Shown in pieces: positions 12,332 through 23,469 of a DNA stretch of 64,000 bases (position 1 is the stretch's first letter; every line of letters begins with the position of its first letter). The DNA is from Limnanthes douglasii subsp. nivea (taxonomy: Eukaryota > Streptophyta > Magnoliopsida > Brassicales > Limnanthaceae): NCBI GenBank assembly GCA_036936605.1, contig JAUPFV010000002.1:199353273-199417272 (forward strand), read 5' to 3'. The notes under the pieces are model-generated. The model saw nothing but the letters and a program-made list of their open reading frames with translations, was not told where the DNA came from and made no database searches. The translations under genes were made by a program, and so were the position numbers.

Positions 12332-12742
12332 ATGGCCTATTCTTCTCCAGATTTTCCCCGATATTCATCCTCTATAGATTGGTTCTCTGACCACTCCAAG
12401 AACTATTCTTCTTATAAATGAACCACCACATCGGAGTACTCATCCGACGAGTCCAAAAACGGTTCTGTCTGGTCCTTTGAGTTCAACGAAGAGTATGACA
12501 TCGGTGACTCGTGGTCCTTTGACGGGTACAACTCAGACCCAAACGAACTGCCCAAACACAAGCATATGAGGGACAGTTGAGATGACAAGAATTTTTAGGA
12601 ACCGGTGGACACAGATGATAACGAAGATGATGAAGCCGACGATGAGAAGGGAACAGATGAAGAAAAGAAGAAGAAGAGAGAGATGAGGAAGAGAACGATT
12701 AAGAAGAAGATGAAGATGAGGAAGGGGAGGATGGTGACTGAT
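12332..12742 (+). pseudogene. Ser-rich then acidic ORF remnant, unrecognised
   Basis: From ATG at 12332 the frame reads MAYSSPDFPRYSSSIDW, then after in-frame stops (first near 12418) a Ser/Asp/Trp-containing stretch. A run of Asp/Glu/Lys codons follows to about 12742. Coding-like composition and a good start suggest a former small gene of the Mutator-like element. I do not recognise the family. It lies between the ULP1-like gene and the transposase. Confidence 0.4.
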
Positions 12743-13689
12743 GTTCTAGTAGTTCAAGTAGTATGTTTTTTTGTTTATTGAAGTAAAATGTACCAACCCT
12801 CAAACATGGTGTATTTTTTGGGAGGGTTAAGTTATCTAGGAATTTAAAGCCATGCATACAGTTTTAATATATTTTGAACTTCTATTGTTAGTCGTTGTTT
12901 AATTGTATATTTGCTGGTTATTTCAATTAGGAACATATTAGAGTAACACTAACCTTCCAACATGATTTGAATACTCTAGCATTTTTTTGTAAGTGTTATA
13001 TACCATTTTTTATTGAATCTGGTTGTAACAATGGCAATAGAAAAAGAGATAATTGCAATGTCGATGGATGATATGTAAATTAAGTAATGAATCACGAGAA
13101 TTTTTAAATTGTATCTAGCAAAACGGTTATACAGGCACGCCATAGATTTAACCGGGACTAGTAGAAATTTTAAAATTAATGGCTATTTAGACAAAGCGCA
13201 ATCGAAATGTAGTAAACACATAATGAGGTATCTAGCAAGTTCCAACTAGTCATATAAATAAAAATATCATGTAGTCTATCTCCAAAGACGCAACCTACAC
13301 ACCCACAATCACATATTGTTTCTGCAACTCAAAAATCTATAGAGAGGATACCAGAAAACGTACAAAACCATTAAAATACAATAAACTCAACTAGAGAATG
13401 GTATAAATATAGAGGGCAAGTGAGGAAGAACATATATAGCAAAGTAAAGTGCTTGTTCTTTAAACATAATAAGAATTACAAAATAATATGTTAGGTTAAT
13501 TAAAACATAAATAGAAAAGTTTAAATCTACCAAAGTGGTTAACCAACAAATTAACCTATCTAGCAAACTTCATATCTAGTAATGTGTCTAGTATAAAAAC
13601 AAGTAAATTGCAAGATAAGAAGCACTTATCTAGGCATAATAAAAAAAACCATATACCAAAATGCACAGCTAGCAGAAATTCAAAATGGA
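12743..13689. other. AT-rich interior of the Mutator-like element
   Basis: No ORF is supported. It contains several TCTAGCAA words. The segment 13228-13400 resembles 16185-16350. Confidence 0.45.
13228..13400. repeat. Dispersed duplication, copy 1
   Basis: TATCTAGCAAG, CATATAAAT, TGTTTCTGCA and ACAAAACCA..AAAATACAATAAACTC occur in the same order as at 16185-16350, on the same strand. The two segments flank the mudrA remnant, one on each side. Confidence 0.5.
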
Positions 13690-13840
13690 GCATCACAAGA
13701 CCTCCGCTTGTGTCCTGATTATAAACAGTGGCCACACTGCAACCTACTGATGGTTACTTCTCCTCTAGATGGAATATGTTTCTTTTTTGGCCGTCCCGGT
13801 CGTCTTTTCATGTTGGTGGGTGAACTTCAGGCTCCAAATA
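13690..13840 (-). pseudogene. mudrA transposase C-terminal remnant with zinc knuckle
   Basis: The minus strand reads MKRRPGRPKKKHIPSRGE, then LQCGHCL, a stop, SGHKRRSC. This matches the end of plant MuDR-type transposases: a basic GRPKKK segment followed by a CX2CX4HX4C zinc knuckle. One stop interrupts the knuckle. The catalytic middle of the protein is missing between here and 14612. Confidence 0.7.
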
Positions 13841-13996
13841 ATCATTAGAGTTTAAAAATTCACCAAAATCTGTTATAACCGGTATGCTAAAAAAATAATT
13901 GGACGTGTAATTTGCAGTAGTGAAAAATGGTTTTATTAAAGTCATATGATCTTTGTCTACCACTGCTATCGCTGCTAATACGTGTGGGCATGTGTG

Positions 13997-14612
13997 CTAG
14001 CATATAGTAAAATCCAAATTTGGAGTACACATATCTAGAAAGATGTAGAAACACTACAATCTCAAGCTTATTATAATGTAAAATGCATCGACTAAAACAC
14101 AGTAAATTGCATGGTGTTAAAGTGATAGAACTACCCCTATCTAGCAAAGACAATAAAACATATCTACCACAATTGGTAGAAATATATAAATCACAATATA
14201 AATTGAAGTACACCATTAGACCCTTTACTGGCATCTAGCATAGCATATATAATAACACATATCTAGCAATGTGTGATATCATATAGTAAAATCCAAATTT
14301 GGAATACACATATCTAGCAAGATGTGGAAACACTACAATCTCAAGTTTATTATAATGTAAAACGCATCGACTAAAACACAGTAAATCGCATGATGTTAAA
14401 ATGATAGAACTGCCCATATCTAGCAAAGACAATAAAACCTATTTAGCAAGATTGATAGAATCAAATAAATTGCAATGTAAATTGAAGTACACCATTAGAC
14501 CCTTTACTGGCATCTAACATAGTATGTATAATAACACATATCTAGAAATGTGCGCTATCATGTAGTAAAATCCAAATTTGGAATACACATATCTAGCAAG
14601 ATGTAGAAACAC
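13997..14612. repeat. 279-bp tandem repeat, about 2.2 copies
   Basis: TAGTAAAATCCAAATTTGGA occurs at 14005, 14284 and 14563, giving two exact 279-bp periods. Each unit contains several TATCTAGCAA words and ACCCTTTACTGGCATCTA. The array sits exactly where the transposase catalytic domain should be and ends abruptly at 14612, next to the transposase-like reading frame. Confidence 0.9.
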
Positions 14613-15807
14613 CGCTTAAACTAAGCGTTGTTTCCATCCTTTGCCATCGCTGAAAGTAACACACCACCATGCTTTTCAGTTAAATGGGTTTCGTCCACGT
14701 ACAATAAAAGTCAACATGAATGAAAACCTTGAAGGCACGCTCCGAATTCTATAAACAGCATCGGAAAACATTACCAGCAGCTAATTCCAAATGACAGCCG
14801 GTTGTAATATCATGATTCTGTAATCGTTTGAAGTATCCCTCTAGAAAACTAAAAGAAGTATTACTATATCTAAATACTCTCATTATTGCCTTCTCTAAAG
14901 CATTCAATGAGATACGGTAAAAGATGTCCAAACTGTAGTCTTTTTTCATCGAGGATTGTATACTTTTTGGTGTCACCGAATGACAGGTCCTAATTGAATC
15001 ATGAATTTTATCCTCAATCAAATCAGATGTCAAATGCCTACTTTTTTTGTGAAGACGAGACTATATATATATATGCGTGTCAATAAACTGCGTTATCGTC
15101 ATTAAACCAGTGTTGGAATCAATTAATGCATAAAGCCTCCATTTACAGCCATCTGAATCTTTGTTGACATAATAAGTAGTGATCTTTCTAAATATATTAT
15201 GCATGTACTTAAATACAAAACCGTTCTCTAATGCATCTCGACATAAGGATAATCTTAGACCGACAACACCTGCAACAAACAACTGACCAACACCAACGAT
15301 AGCTTCAGCCCATCCAGTTGTAGCAAGATACTTTTTTTGGTGTTTAATTAAGCAAACAATTACTACTCTCCCCACTAGTTAATTGGTTATGGGACGCTTC
15401 TGCAAAACAATGGCTAGACTGTTTACACTTAACTGTAGACCCTTTATCAACTAGTTGTTCTTCTATAACAAAATTAACGTTTTTGAGACGTTCCACATCA
15501 AGATATACTTACAAACCCATAAAAAATGTCTTGTTATTAAACAAAAAATTCTTGTGAGCACCACATGAGTAGCTAATAGTGTAGTTACCTCTAACCAGCT
15601 CCTGTCAGCTGCTTTCAGCGTAACCTTGAAGGTTTTAAAAAATTTCAAACTCGAACAAAGGAGCAATTGAAGTTCGGTGATCATATTTGAAAATACAAAC
15701 TTTAGGTTTCGACTTATATTACCATGCATTGTAGAAACTTGACTCAATAAGTTGTAGTGGCAGCCACAAAGCAACAGTGCGTTATATTGTATCATTAATA
15801 CAACCAA
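14613..15807 (-). pseudogene. mudrA transposase N-terminal half (Mutator-like element)
   Basis: Minus-strand fragments resemble MuDR transposase in order. 15807-15390 is a weak N-terminal region. 15375-15061 includes NKDSDGCKWRLYA, typical of the MULE DNA-binding region. 15033-14749 is the following helical region (SFSFLEGYFKRLQNHDITTG). At 14703-14620 THLTEKHGGVLLSAMAKDGN matches the start of the MULE transposase domain, with the first catalytic Asp just before it (VDETH). The frame then breaks at the 279-bp repeat. Transcription is convergent with the ULP1-like gene. Stops and frameshifts make it inactive. Confidence 0.7.
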
Positions 15808-16919
15808 TCTAGCAGCGTGTTACATATAAAATCGCAATCTCAATAAAGGTTATATCTAACAATGTTATGATATGAACTACAATCGCGTAAACAAACAAGT
15901 AACCCTATCTAGGAAACAAGTGGTTACTCTTAAATCGTAGTGTCGAACACCAAACTAGGAACTTCTACCAATAATGATTTATAAGTGTCATATCTCGCAA
16001 TGTCACTAAGTTGAAAAAACGCATTGTCACTAATATAATTAATCTAGCATTGTATTGAATACTGCAATCACATTAACAGGCAAGAACATTTCAATCTAGC
16101 AAACCAGCAAGTACATTAGAATTGCAATGTCAGCACAATCGCAATCAATACCAAGCACAATCGCATGATAGTAAACAAATTAACCTATCTAGCAACGTTA
16201 ATATAGTCGTATAAATCGAAATGTTCATTTCCTATTCCAAAAACACATCCTTTTCATCTACAATTGTACCCTGTTTCTGCATCTCTAGAAACTGTAATCA
16301 GGCCACCGAAAAACTTACAAAACCAGGAAAATACAATAAACTCGACCACAAATCTCGCTTAAACCTCACCAAACCTGAGAAGCTTACCTTCGAAATCACC
16401 ATCCTAAATGTAAAACGGGGATAAAACTAGTCGTGGACGAGAAAAAAATTAGTCAAGAAACAACTTCGAGTGTTTAGTCAAGAAACAACTTCGAAATCAC
16501 GGTGTAATAGGGTATAAACATACCTCAGTCCATCAGAAAGCATGGTGTTAGTACCGGTGGTTGACAGTGGTGGACAGGTTGCACGATGGTTGCCGGATGG
16601 TTACCGGAATGATCACCTAAGAAGTTCTTTTTGAAAAAAGTGAGCTTCTCTTTGGAAAACGGGTATTTAGTTAGGATAAGAGAAAGAAAAACGGCCAGTT
16701 AGAATTTCAAATTTTAAAATATCCGATTGGATGAAAATATCATTTTAAAAAAGTCCTAATATAATGGGTGAAAGATAATTAAACTATTAAAAATAATTAA
16801 ATATTAAATAAAAATTATTTCAATAAAATTAGTATTAAGCATACATAAACCCATTTTTTATATTAGATGACGATGTGTTTGGTTAGGAGATTATTTGAAA
16901 GATCTGAACACTAGTCTAC
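15808..16919. other. Right part of the Mutator-like element and intergenic DNA
   Basis: No gene is supported. 15808-16210 is dense in TCTAGCAA and AATCGCAA words. The short ORF at 16221-16424 overlaps the dispersed duplication and has no recognisable family. 16540-16620 has GGTTGACAGTGGTGG and GATGGTTGCCGGATGGTTACCGG. The last ~250 bases are AT-rich and may hold the methyltransferase promoter. Confidence 0.4.
16185..16350. repeat. Dispersed duplication, copy 2
   Basis: Same-order similarity to 13228-13400, including CTATCTAGCAA, GTATAAAT, TGTTTCTGCA and AAAATACAATAAACTCGACC. The copies are diverged. Confidence 0.5.
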
Positions 16920-17042
16920 ATGGTCTTAGACTATGCTAACTATTTCGATACGCATTTTAATATACGCCTTTGGGGTTATCTTAAAATCACCAAGAACCCT
17001 CAACCTAAAGCTGTACCTTGGTTTTCAAAAGGAAGAGACGAG

Positions 17043-19168
17043 ATGAGTGGGGCAGGAGCACCAGATTTCTTCTACAAAGAAGCTCAACGGCTTGGTTACG
17101 CAGCTCGCTCTGCTTTCAAAGTAATTATCTTTCTCCCTCTTCAATCTCAATTTAATCATAATCTATCTTTCTCATATTACAAATGTTGTTTCCTACTCAT
17201 TTTGCCTGCAAAAACAACAGCTCTTACAGATACAAAAGCAGCACAAGCTGATTAAACCAGGTTCCTCCGTTCTTGATCTTGGATGTGCTCCTGGTGCTTG
17301 GCTTCAGGTCTACTTTCCCTCTATTCTATGTTTCGTTTATGCTGTTGAACCTCAATTTTTAATGGGTTTCAATTCAAATACTTTTCTTTTGTGTTAGGTT
17401 GCTTGTGAAAGCTTAGGTCCATTGAAAAATGGAGGGATTGTTGTGGGCATTGATCTCAAGGTGTGATTTCAGTTACTCGTATCATTTTTGCTCTTTAGTG
17501 TGGTTATACGATCATGTTTCTTCTGTAGTAATCTGAGAAATCTTGGATTTTGCAGAACAGAAAGTGAAGGTTCCTTCTCGTTACTGTGATTCTAGGGTTC
17601 AAACTGTTTGTGCTGATGTCATGAACCTACCAAAACAACAAATTAGGGCACTCTCTCCTCAGGTTATTCATCTAAGCTACCACCGTTTTAGATACTATAG
17701 ATAATACAATATAATATGCATGTTTGTATATATACTTATTTATTCAATATAATTAGGATGTGGCATTACTCTTGTGCCAATAAATCCAGCTTCTGATCAA
17801 TTAAAATCATATACTATGTTGGTATCGTCAAGAATTGTGTACCGAAGTGAATATCCTCTTGTGTTGCTATTGGTTGGATGCTTAGGAGTTGGGCTAGTTT
17901 TCTTGGAAAAGTGAAAATGGGTTTGTGCACTATATCATTGTAGTAGCAAATTTATCAGCATCAAGGGCTAATCTCTGTAGCTACGATCAAATTCAATACT
18001 ATCCCTTTCAATGCTTTATTTGCAGCATGGATGGAGTTTTGTTATGAAAGTTAGCGACAAGTTTATATTGACTATGATCATCCTCATGTGATATGTTTAA
18101 AGTATGTTGCTTTCAAGTAGCCTGTCGGCGAAATTGAGATCTTTGGAACTATAAGTTATATAATTTATCCCAACTCCCACGAGTTTAGTTCCACCTCAAC
18201 GACAAAGAACAACTTGTTGTAAACCAACTAGGTTTCAAGAATTGTTATCCTTTTGCTAATAGTATGGAGAAGGCATTGCTGTAGGGGTGAAAGCAAACCG
18301 AAAAAAGCCTAACCGCATTTTGTAAAGGGCAGTCCAGTTTTGGATTTTAAAAACCAAACCGTATTTAATTTGGTTCAGTTTCGGTATTAGCCTTTGGAAA
18401 ATCGAATCTTAACCAACTCAAAACCCCAAAACCAAATATTTATGAAGAATTTTCATATAAGCTAGATACTTTGTATAATTCTAAATCTAATTGTACATGA
18501 GATAGACAAGCATACAATTTTCCTGTACAAAATGATATCTAAGCACATGTGTTTTGGTTAGGCTTCTCACTATCTCATATAGAACACTATTCAATGTTAA
18601 TTTCCTCAAAGCTTTAACTTCAACAATCTTGTGAGGAGCTTTGCATCAATTCAAATTCCATTATTAATCTTCTTACGTTATGAATTATATAATATGCAAG
18701 CTAAAACTCAATCTAAGAATCTAAGTAATATAAATGTAATTGCATGTTTTGCAGCAAAGAGGTTTTTCTGTTATACTTTCAGACATGTGCCCATTAGTTT
18801 CTGGAATCACTACAAGAGATGCAGCCCTATCTGCCGAATTAGGAATGCGAGCCCTTGATATTGCTGCAGGTAGTGCTGCTGCTTTGCAGGAAGAATCCAA
18901 AGATCCGAGTCCAGATGAGAATGTTGGTTTACTGCAGCCAGGAGGTCACCTTGTTATCAAACTTTTAGAGAGTGAAGATGTACAAGGTAAGAAAATAGTA
19001 GAGATATTTCCTTTTTCTGTATAGTGTTATTAAGGATTTTTATTGTTATAAGCAGAGATTAGCCGGATCTGCAAGCCGATCTTCCGGAAGACGTCATGGT
19101 TGAGGCCTAAAGCTACAAGATCTTCGTCCAGAGAGATATATCTCATTTCTCAAGGTTTTCAGCCTTAG
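17043..19168 (+). CDS. FtsJ/RrmJ-type 2'-O-ribose rRNA methyltransferase
   Basis: Six exons join to 675 nt, 224 aa: 17043-17120, 17221-17307, 17398-17460, 17561-17662, 18755-18986 and 19056-19168. All introns are GT-AG; the first four are phase 0 and the last is phase 1. The protein has the SAM-binding motif [12 protein letters not shown] and the family K-D-K-E tetrad: Lys26 (SAFK), Asp120 (LSDM), Lys179 (VIKLL), Glu214 (SREIYL). Length is close to E. coli RrmJ (209 aa). The start [20 protein letters not shown] agrees with plant homologues as I remember them; an upstream in-frame ATG (16920) adds a non-family stretch and is rejected. The family methylates a ribose in large-subunit rRNA using SAM. 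An organellar site is possible but no clear transit peptide is seen. Intron 4 is about 1.1 kb. No lesion was found. Confidence 0.93.
18283..18450. repeat. Possible transposon fragment in intron 4
   Basis: AGGGGTGAAAGCAAACCGAAAAAA followed by AACCAAACCG-type words and GGTTCAGTTTCGGT has the composition of hAT-type MITEs that begin with GGGATG/GGGGTG. No matching far end or target duplication was found. Confidence 0.3.
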
Positions 19169-19911
19169 GATTAAGGATTCAATATAATGTACTCTACGGA
19201 CTTTTATTTCCAGTTTTGTAATTAAGACCGCTTTTTATGGTTTTGATTAGCTCCATCTGTCATTTGTGTTAAATCCCTCTTGTGGGATGAACCTTTTATT
19301 TAGAAGTAATTTGGGATTAGTGTTACAACGCTGGCCCTATTATTACAAGATCTTGGTATGTATTCATAATTCAGCCTAAAGTATAGAGGTTTTTTTTTTT
19401 AATATCATAAATAATCTTCTTGTTTTTAGAAAAAAAGAATGTTTTCACACAACTTTTATTGTCATATGCAGTTAAAGAAAAAAACACTAATAATAAGATT
19501 AGGAGCAATTTTTGCGAGGTTTCTACGGATATCAAATACAACTATTACTCTGAGGAGAAAAAGTCTCCTAATGCAGTGGGAAATGACGACAATCAGTTGG
19601 TATTCGTTTCCGTAAGGCGGGAGGGATGCCTCCGTCTGCCAAGAAGCATGAGTTCGGGGTCTACTTAGATATATTGAATTGAAGATTTTGGTTTTATTAG
19701 ATTCTTCTATCGTTTTATATTTTAAGTTAATGAACCTTTTCCCAAGTCAAGCTGGTCTGAAAGGATGGTTCACGCTCATATTTTGCATCGTTGCATCAAA
19801 AATTTATGGGATTGAGTTCCCTATGGAGTAGTTTGTGGAGATTACTTCATTTTCGAGGAATCATTGTATCTATTTTGATTTCATCATTATGGGAAATGAG
19901 TATTGATAAGG
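19169..19911. other. Downstream flank of the methyltransferase gene
   Basis: This is expected to hold the 3' untranslated region; AT-rich sequence follows the stop. The ORF at 19420-19668 has no recognisable similarity and low-complexity Lys/Asn content. Nothing else is supported. Confidence 0.4.
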
Positions 19912-20192
19912 GTGATATTTATCCGGATCAGGTTGAGTCGGTCAACTCTTGGATGGGTTTGTCCTAAAATAAATCTTAAAATGTAATATAGCAAAAATAT
20001 GTAATATTGAGGGTATATGATATAATAATGAGTATATGAGTAAGATCAGTATAATAAAAGGATGACACAATCTTAACTAGGTCATCCCTGTGTATTTGGG
20101 CCCATCAGATGTATATCCCGTGTTTATCTTTCTAGAATTGGTATAAAAAATATATGGTAGTTAAGTCCACCCAATATATTTCTGGAACTATC
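19912..20192 (+). mobile_element. Candidate 5' LTR of element E (old Tat-type gypsy)
   Basis: The stretch begins TGATATTTATCCGG, ends GGAACTATCA, and is followed at once by a primer-site-like TTGGCGTCGTTTGTGGGAA. TG..CA ends and position before gag support an LTR. The matching 3' LTR was not found downstream, so the left end is an inference. Confidence 0.5.
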
Positions 20193-20212
20193 ATTGGCGT
20201 CGTTTGTGGGAA
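20193..20212 (+). other. Primer-binding-site-like sequence, element E
   Basis: TTGGCGTCGTTTGTGGGAA follows the candidate LTR. It matches the TTGGCGACCACAGTGGGA of D and the related sites of B and C in position and form. The primer tRNA was not determined. Confidence 0.65.
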
Positions 20213-21240
20213 TACCTTGGTACCCGAAGTCATTCTTCAAAACCATAATTTCAATTTCAAGTTTTTTCTTAGAGAGATGAACATGGAAACACAAGTGGAG
20301 CCCGATGTTGGGATAAATGATGTGGTGACCGGAGCTATTTCTGAGGATCATTGCTTCAAAGAATAAGAAATCGAGGAACAATAGTAAAATATTAGTTCAC
20401 CGAGGAACAACTCGACCAATCTACCTTGCTGACACTAAGAAAATAACTATTGGAAGACATTGTAAAGTTAAACTCGAAGAAAGACGCAGCAGTGGCTGCT
20501 AAAAGGCTTAGTTTAGAGGTTCAAAGAGAGTAGTTGTTGAAGAAAAACAAAACTGAGGATGCTCATCGGACTAACGATAAAAGCCATGCGCATAGTTGAT
20601 AAGGCCATTACTCTTCCAAGAGAAAAATAAAATTCAGGCGTCTGTTTGATTTTACTAACTTTAGTGACTACTCTATCTATGATTTGGAGGATGACCGATG
20701 CGAGAGGAACCATAAGAAAAAAATTTCGAAGAGACGCAACGAACGCCATCGAATATCTCATCGAGCCAAGAATTTAAAGAAGAAGAGAAGTAATTCTAAC
20801 AAAAGGTCACATCGGTCTGAGAACAGGGATATAACGGTATCTTTGGTAGATGGTAGCAACCAACACCCCACGTTTAATTCCCGTTAGAGAGTCGGAGCTT
20901 TGAATATCAAATAATAAATCAATTTGTGAACCTTTCTAAAATATTAGTGAACTCTGCAAATTCTTCAAATTCTTAACCATTTTCGGGCGTGATACTATTT
21001 CAAGAACTACAAGATTTTTCTGAAAAAGACACATCGTGAGCCTTGCTACTCAGTTAGAATATGATACTTCACCCCATTTGTATAGAAACTCATTCATATT
21101 TATCTGATTTGATGACGATGATATGAGAGAGGTGGCGAGGCTGCACAAGTATAAAATGGTAATCGTAGCGGACATCTCCGGAGATGAAATCTTGAAAGGT
21201 TCTAATAGATATAAGTAGTTATACTAACATTTTGTTCATG
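20213..21240 (+). pseudogene. gag remnant of element E
   Basis: Pieces of a gag reading frame survive. The first residues after the primer site (VPEVILQNHNF) match C (VPEFYIQNQ). A Lys/Glu-rich helix follows at about 20400-20560. 20684-20880 is a basic Arg/Lys/Ser stretch comparable to the KKYSRKRDRRGRMKRH segment of D gag. Numerous stops and frameshifts are present. Confidence 0.6.
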
Positions 21241-21249
21241 ACAGTTTAA

Positions 21250-21607
21250 GAGCAGATGGAAAGATCTCTAGTTATTCTCCGATCCGATCGAACGATTGTA
21301 GGCTTCACCGGGGTAATTTCCGAGATGGTTAGGGAATTCAGAGGGACTGTGGAATTGGGTTGTGGTGTGTTTAAGAAAGAAGTGACATGTTTTTTATCGT
21401 GGTGGACGCGCCCACGTCGTACAATGCAATATTTGGAAGATATTGGCTATCTAGAACACACGTGGTTGCTTCGACAGTTCACCAATGCATGAAGTACGTG
21501 GTATAAAATAACATGAGAACAGTTCAAGGTAGCCAGAAAATAGCAAGGGAATGTTCTCAAACAAATTTGGGCCCAAAACATATTAAAGGGTCGAACCAAA
21601 GAAAGCA
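21250..21607 (+). pseudogene. Aspartic protease C-terminal remnant of element E
   Basis: The frame from 21256 reads LVILRSDRTIVGFTGVISEM and continues to the equivalents of the D segments IVGFTGSSADVIREF and ASTVHQCLKY. The active-site DTGSS segment is not preserved upstream. The frame then reads KIARE and reaches the TAG at 21608 that aligns with the PR-RT boundary stops of B, C and D. Confidence 0.7.
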
Positions 21608-21616
21608 TAGCAGTTA
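21608..21616 (+). promoter_or_regulatory. Conserved PR-RT boundary stop, TAG CAG TTA (element E)
   Basis: The stop lies at the same aligned position as in B, C and D. It is followed by CAG TTA, which fits the CAR-YYA context known to allow readthrough of UAG in some plant viral RNAs. Readthrough here is an inference. Confidence 0.5.
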
Positions 21617-21639
21617 GTGCGGTCCACTTCGGGGTCTGA

Positions 21640-22784
21640 TCCAATAAACGATCCAAGGGAGGCCCCCCTGGTTTTTCGTCCCTGACAAAAAATTTGAGGA
21701 TCACATTTTTCCTCAACAAGAGTTTGAAGATCGGTAGAATATTGTCCCCAGAGGTGAGGGAGAAGTTGATTCATTTTCTATTAACAAAGTTACACATAAT
21801 TGCGTGGTTTAGGATTTACCGACTTGAACAAAGCTTATCTAAATGACCATTTTTTTGTTCTCCGAATTGATCAGTTGTTGACTCCACATCGGGAAATCGA
21901 TTGTTTTATTTTATGGATGTGTATGCAGGTTATAACCAGATCAAGGTGGATCCGAAAGACAAAGAGAACACATATTTCATTAAAGGAAAGGGCATGCATT
22001 TCTACAAATTTATGCCATTTAAACTAAAAAGTATCAAAGAAACTTACCAGCGGTTAATGAATAAAGCTTTTGTGGTTCAAATCGAATGAAATGTTGAGTT
22101 TTATTTCAACAATGTTGGTGAAAAGTGCCAAATATGAAGACCATTTCATAGGTTTGGAGGAAATATTTGGACACTTCAAAGCTATAAACTTGAAATTGAA
22201 TCCAGAGAAGTGCACGTTTGGAGTCCGATTCCGGTAAATATTTAGGCTATATAGTCATCGAAAGATGGATAAAGGTCAAACCGGTACATTTGAATGCTTT
22301 GAGCACCATGGATCCTCCTCAATCCATCTAGAAGATGCATATATTAATCGGGAGATTGACGACATTAAATAGTGATATACAGGTCTTCAGACTAGTTCAC
22401 TTCTATTATTTCAAGTACTAATACGAGCAAAATATTTTGACTGTAATATTTTCCCTCCCTATAAATTTTAACCAAGCCATGCCCGAGAGAAAAACTATTC
22501 GTTTACATAGCCGTATGCAATTACGAGGTGAGTGCGCGTTAATTGACGAAGTTGATAATTATCAATGACCGATTTATTATATTATTAAAATCCTTATAAA
22601 TGCTTAGAAAAGTTATCTGAAGTATGAAAATCTTGCCATCACGTTGGTAACCATAGTCCGAATAATGAGACCTTATTTCCAAGCGCATTCAATAGTGGTT
22701 GGACGTCTTTTTCTTTGATAATGTTTTGCAAAGCCTCGATGTATCAAGGCGGATGATTAAATGATCGATAGAACTGGGTAACTT

Positions 22785-22858
<74 letters not shown>

Positions 22859-23420
22859 TCAGACAACAATCAAGGGCCAGATATTGCCAGATTTTCAGTT
22901 GAGTTCCATTCTGAATGGCCAAGTATGGAAATAGATGAAGAAGATGACAAGGCATAATAGATAGTTCGTCCCAATAGTGCGTCGAGTGTTGGGGTTGTGG
23001 TGCAGTAATTCAGCTAGTCGCTCTGATGAGAGTGGAAATGTATCAAGCCATACGCTTCAGATTTCCGGCATCGAAAAACGAAACAGAGCACGAGGCTGTG
23101 TTGTCAGGGCTACGACTCACACACATTTGTGGTGCTAGAAGAGTTCGACTGATAAGTGAATCGCAACTCCTAGTCAATCAAGCGTTAGGTTATTTTGAGA
23201 CCATGAAGGATCATTTGATTAAATAATTGAAAGCATTAAAAGCATTGGTAGTGGTATTAAAAAATATTAAGTATGAACATGTCCATAGAGTTGAGAATGC
23301 AGTGACGGACTCCTTATCAACCATATCATATTCTAATGGTTACATATGGATACTCATGCAGGAGAGCCTGTCGATCACAAAAAAATCAGAGCAGGTTAGT
23401 AATCCAGATGAGGATTTCCA
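21640..23420 (+). pseudogene. RT and RNase H remnants of element E
   Basis: Recognisable pieces are LSPEVREKLIHFL (linker, about 21750), FMDVYAGYNQIKVDPKDKE (RT, 21910-21970), GMHFYKFMPF (about 21990) and LNPEKCTFGV-like sequence (about 22200). A gypsy RNase H region (22490-22780) is split by the AT microsatellite, and the second RNase H domain (23020-23330) has ASKNETEHEAVLSGLRL and RLISESQLL. YIDD is lost. Frameshifts are frequent, and part of the RT N-terminus is deleted near 21800. Confidence 0.75.
22787..22856. repeat. (AT)35 microsatellite
   Basis: There are 70 bases of uninterrupted AT repeats inside the RNase H remnant of element E. Confidence 0.98.
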
Positions 23421-23469
23421 AATCTCAACGAGAAGGGAAAATATTGGAGGAATGACATTAGAGAGTTCT

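Noticed and set aside
16920..17042. Upstream in-frame ATG for the methyltransferase
   Set aside because: The added 41 residues do not resemble the family; the second ATG gives the conserved N-terminus.
22689..22955. 88-aa frame with IYIYIY run
   Set aside because: Produced by the (AT)35 microsatellite.
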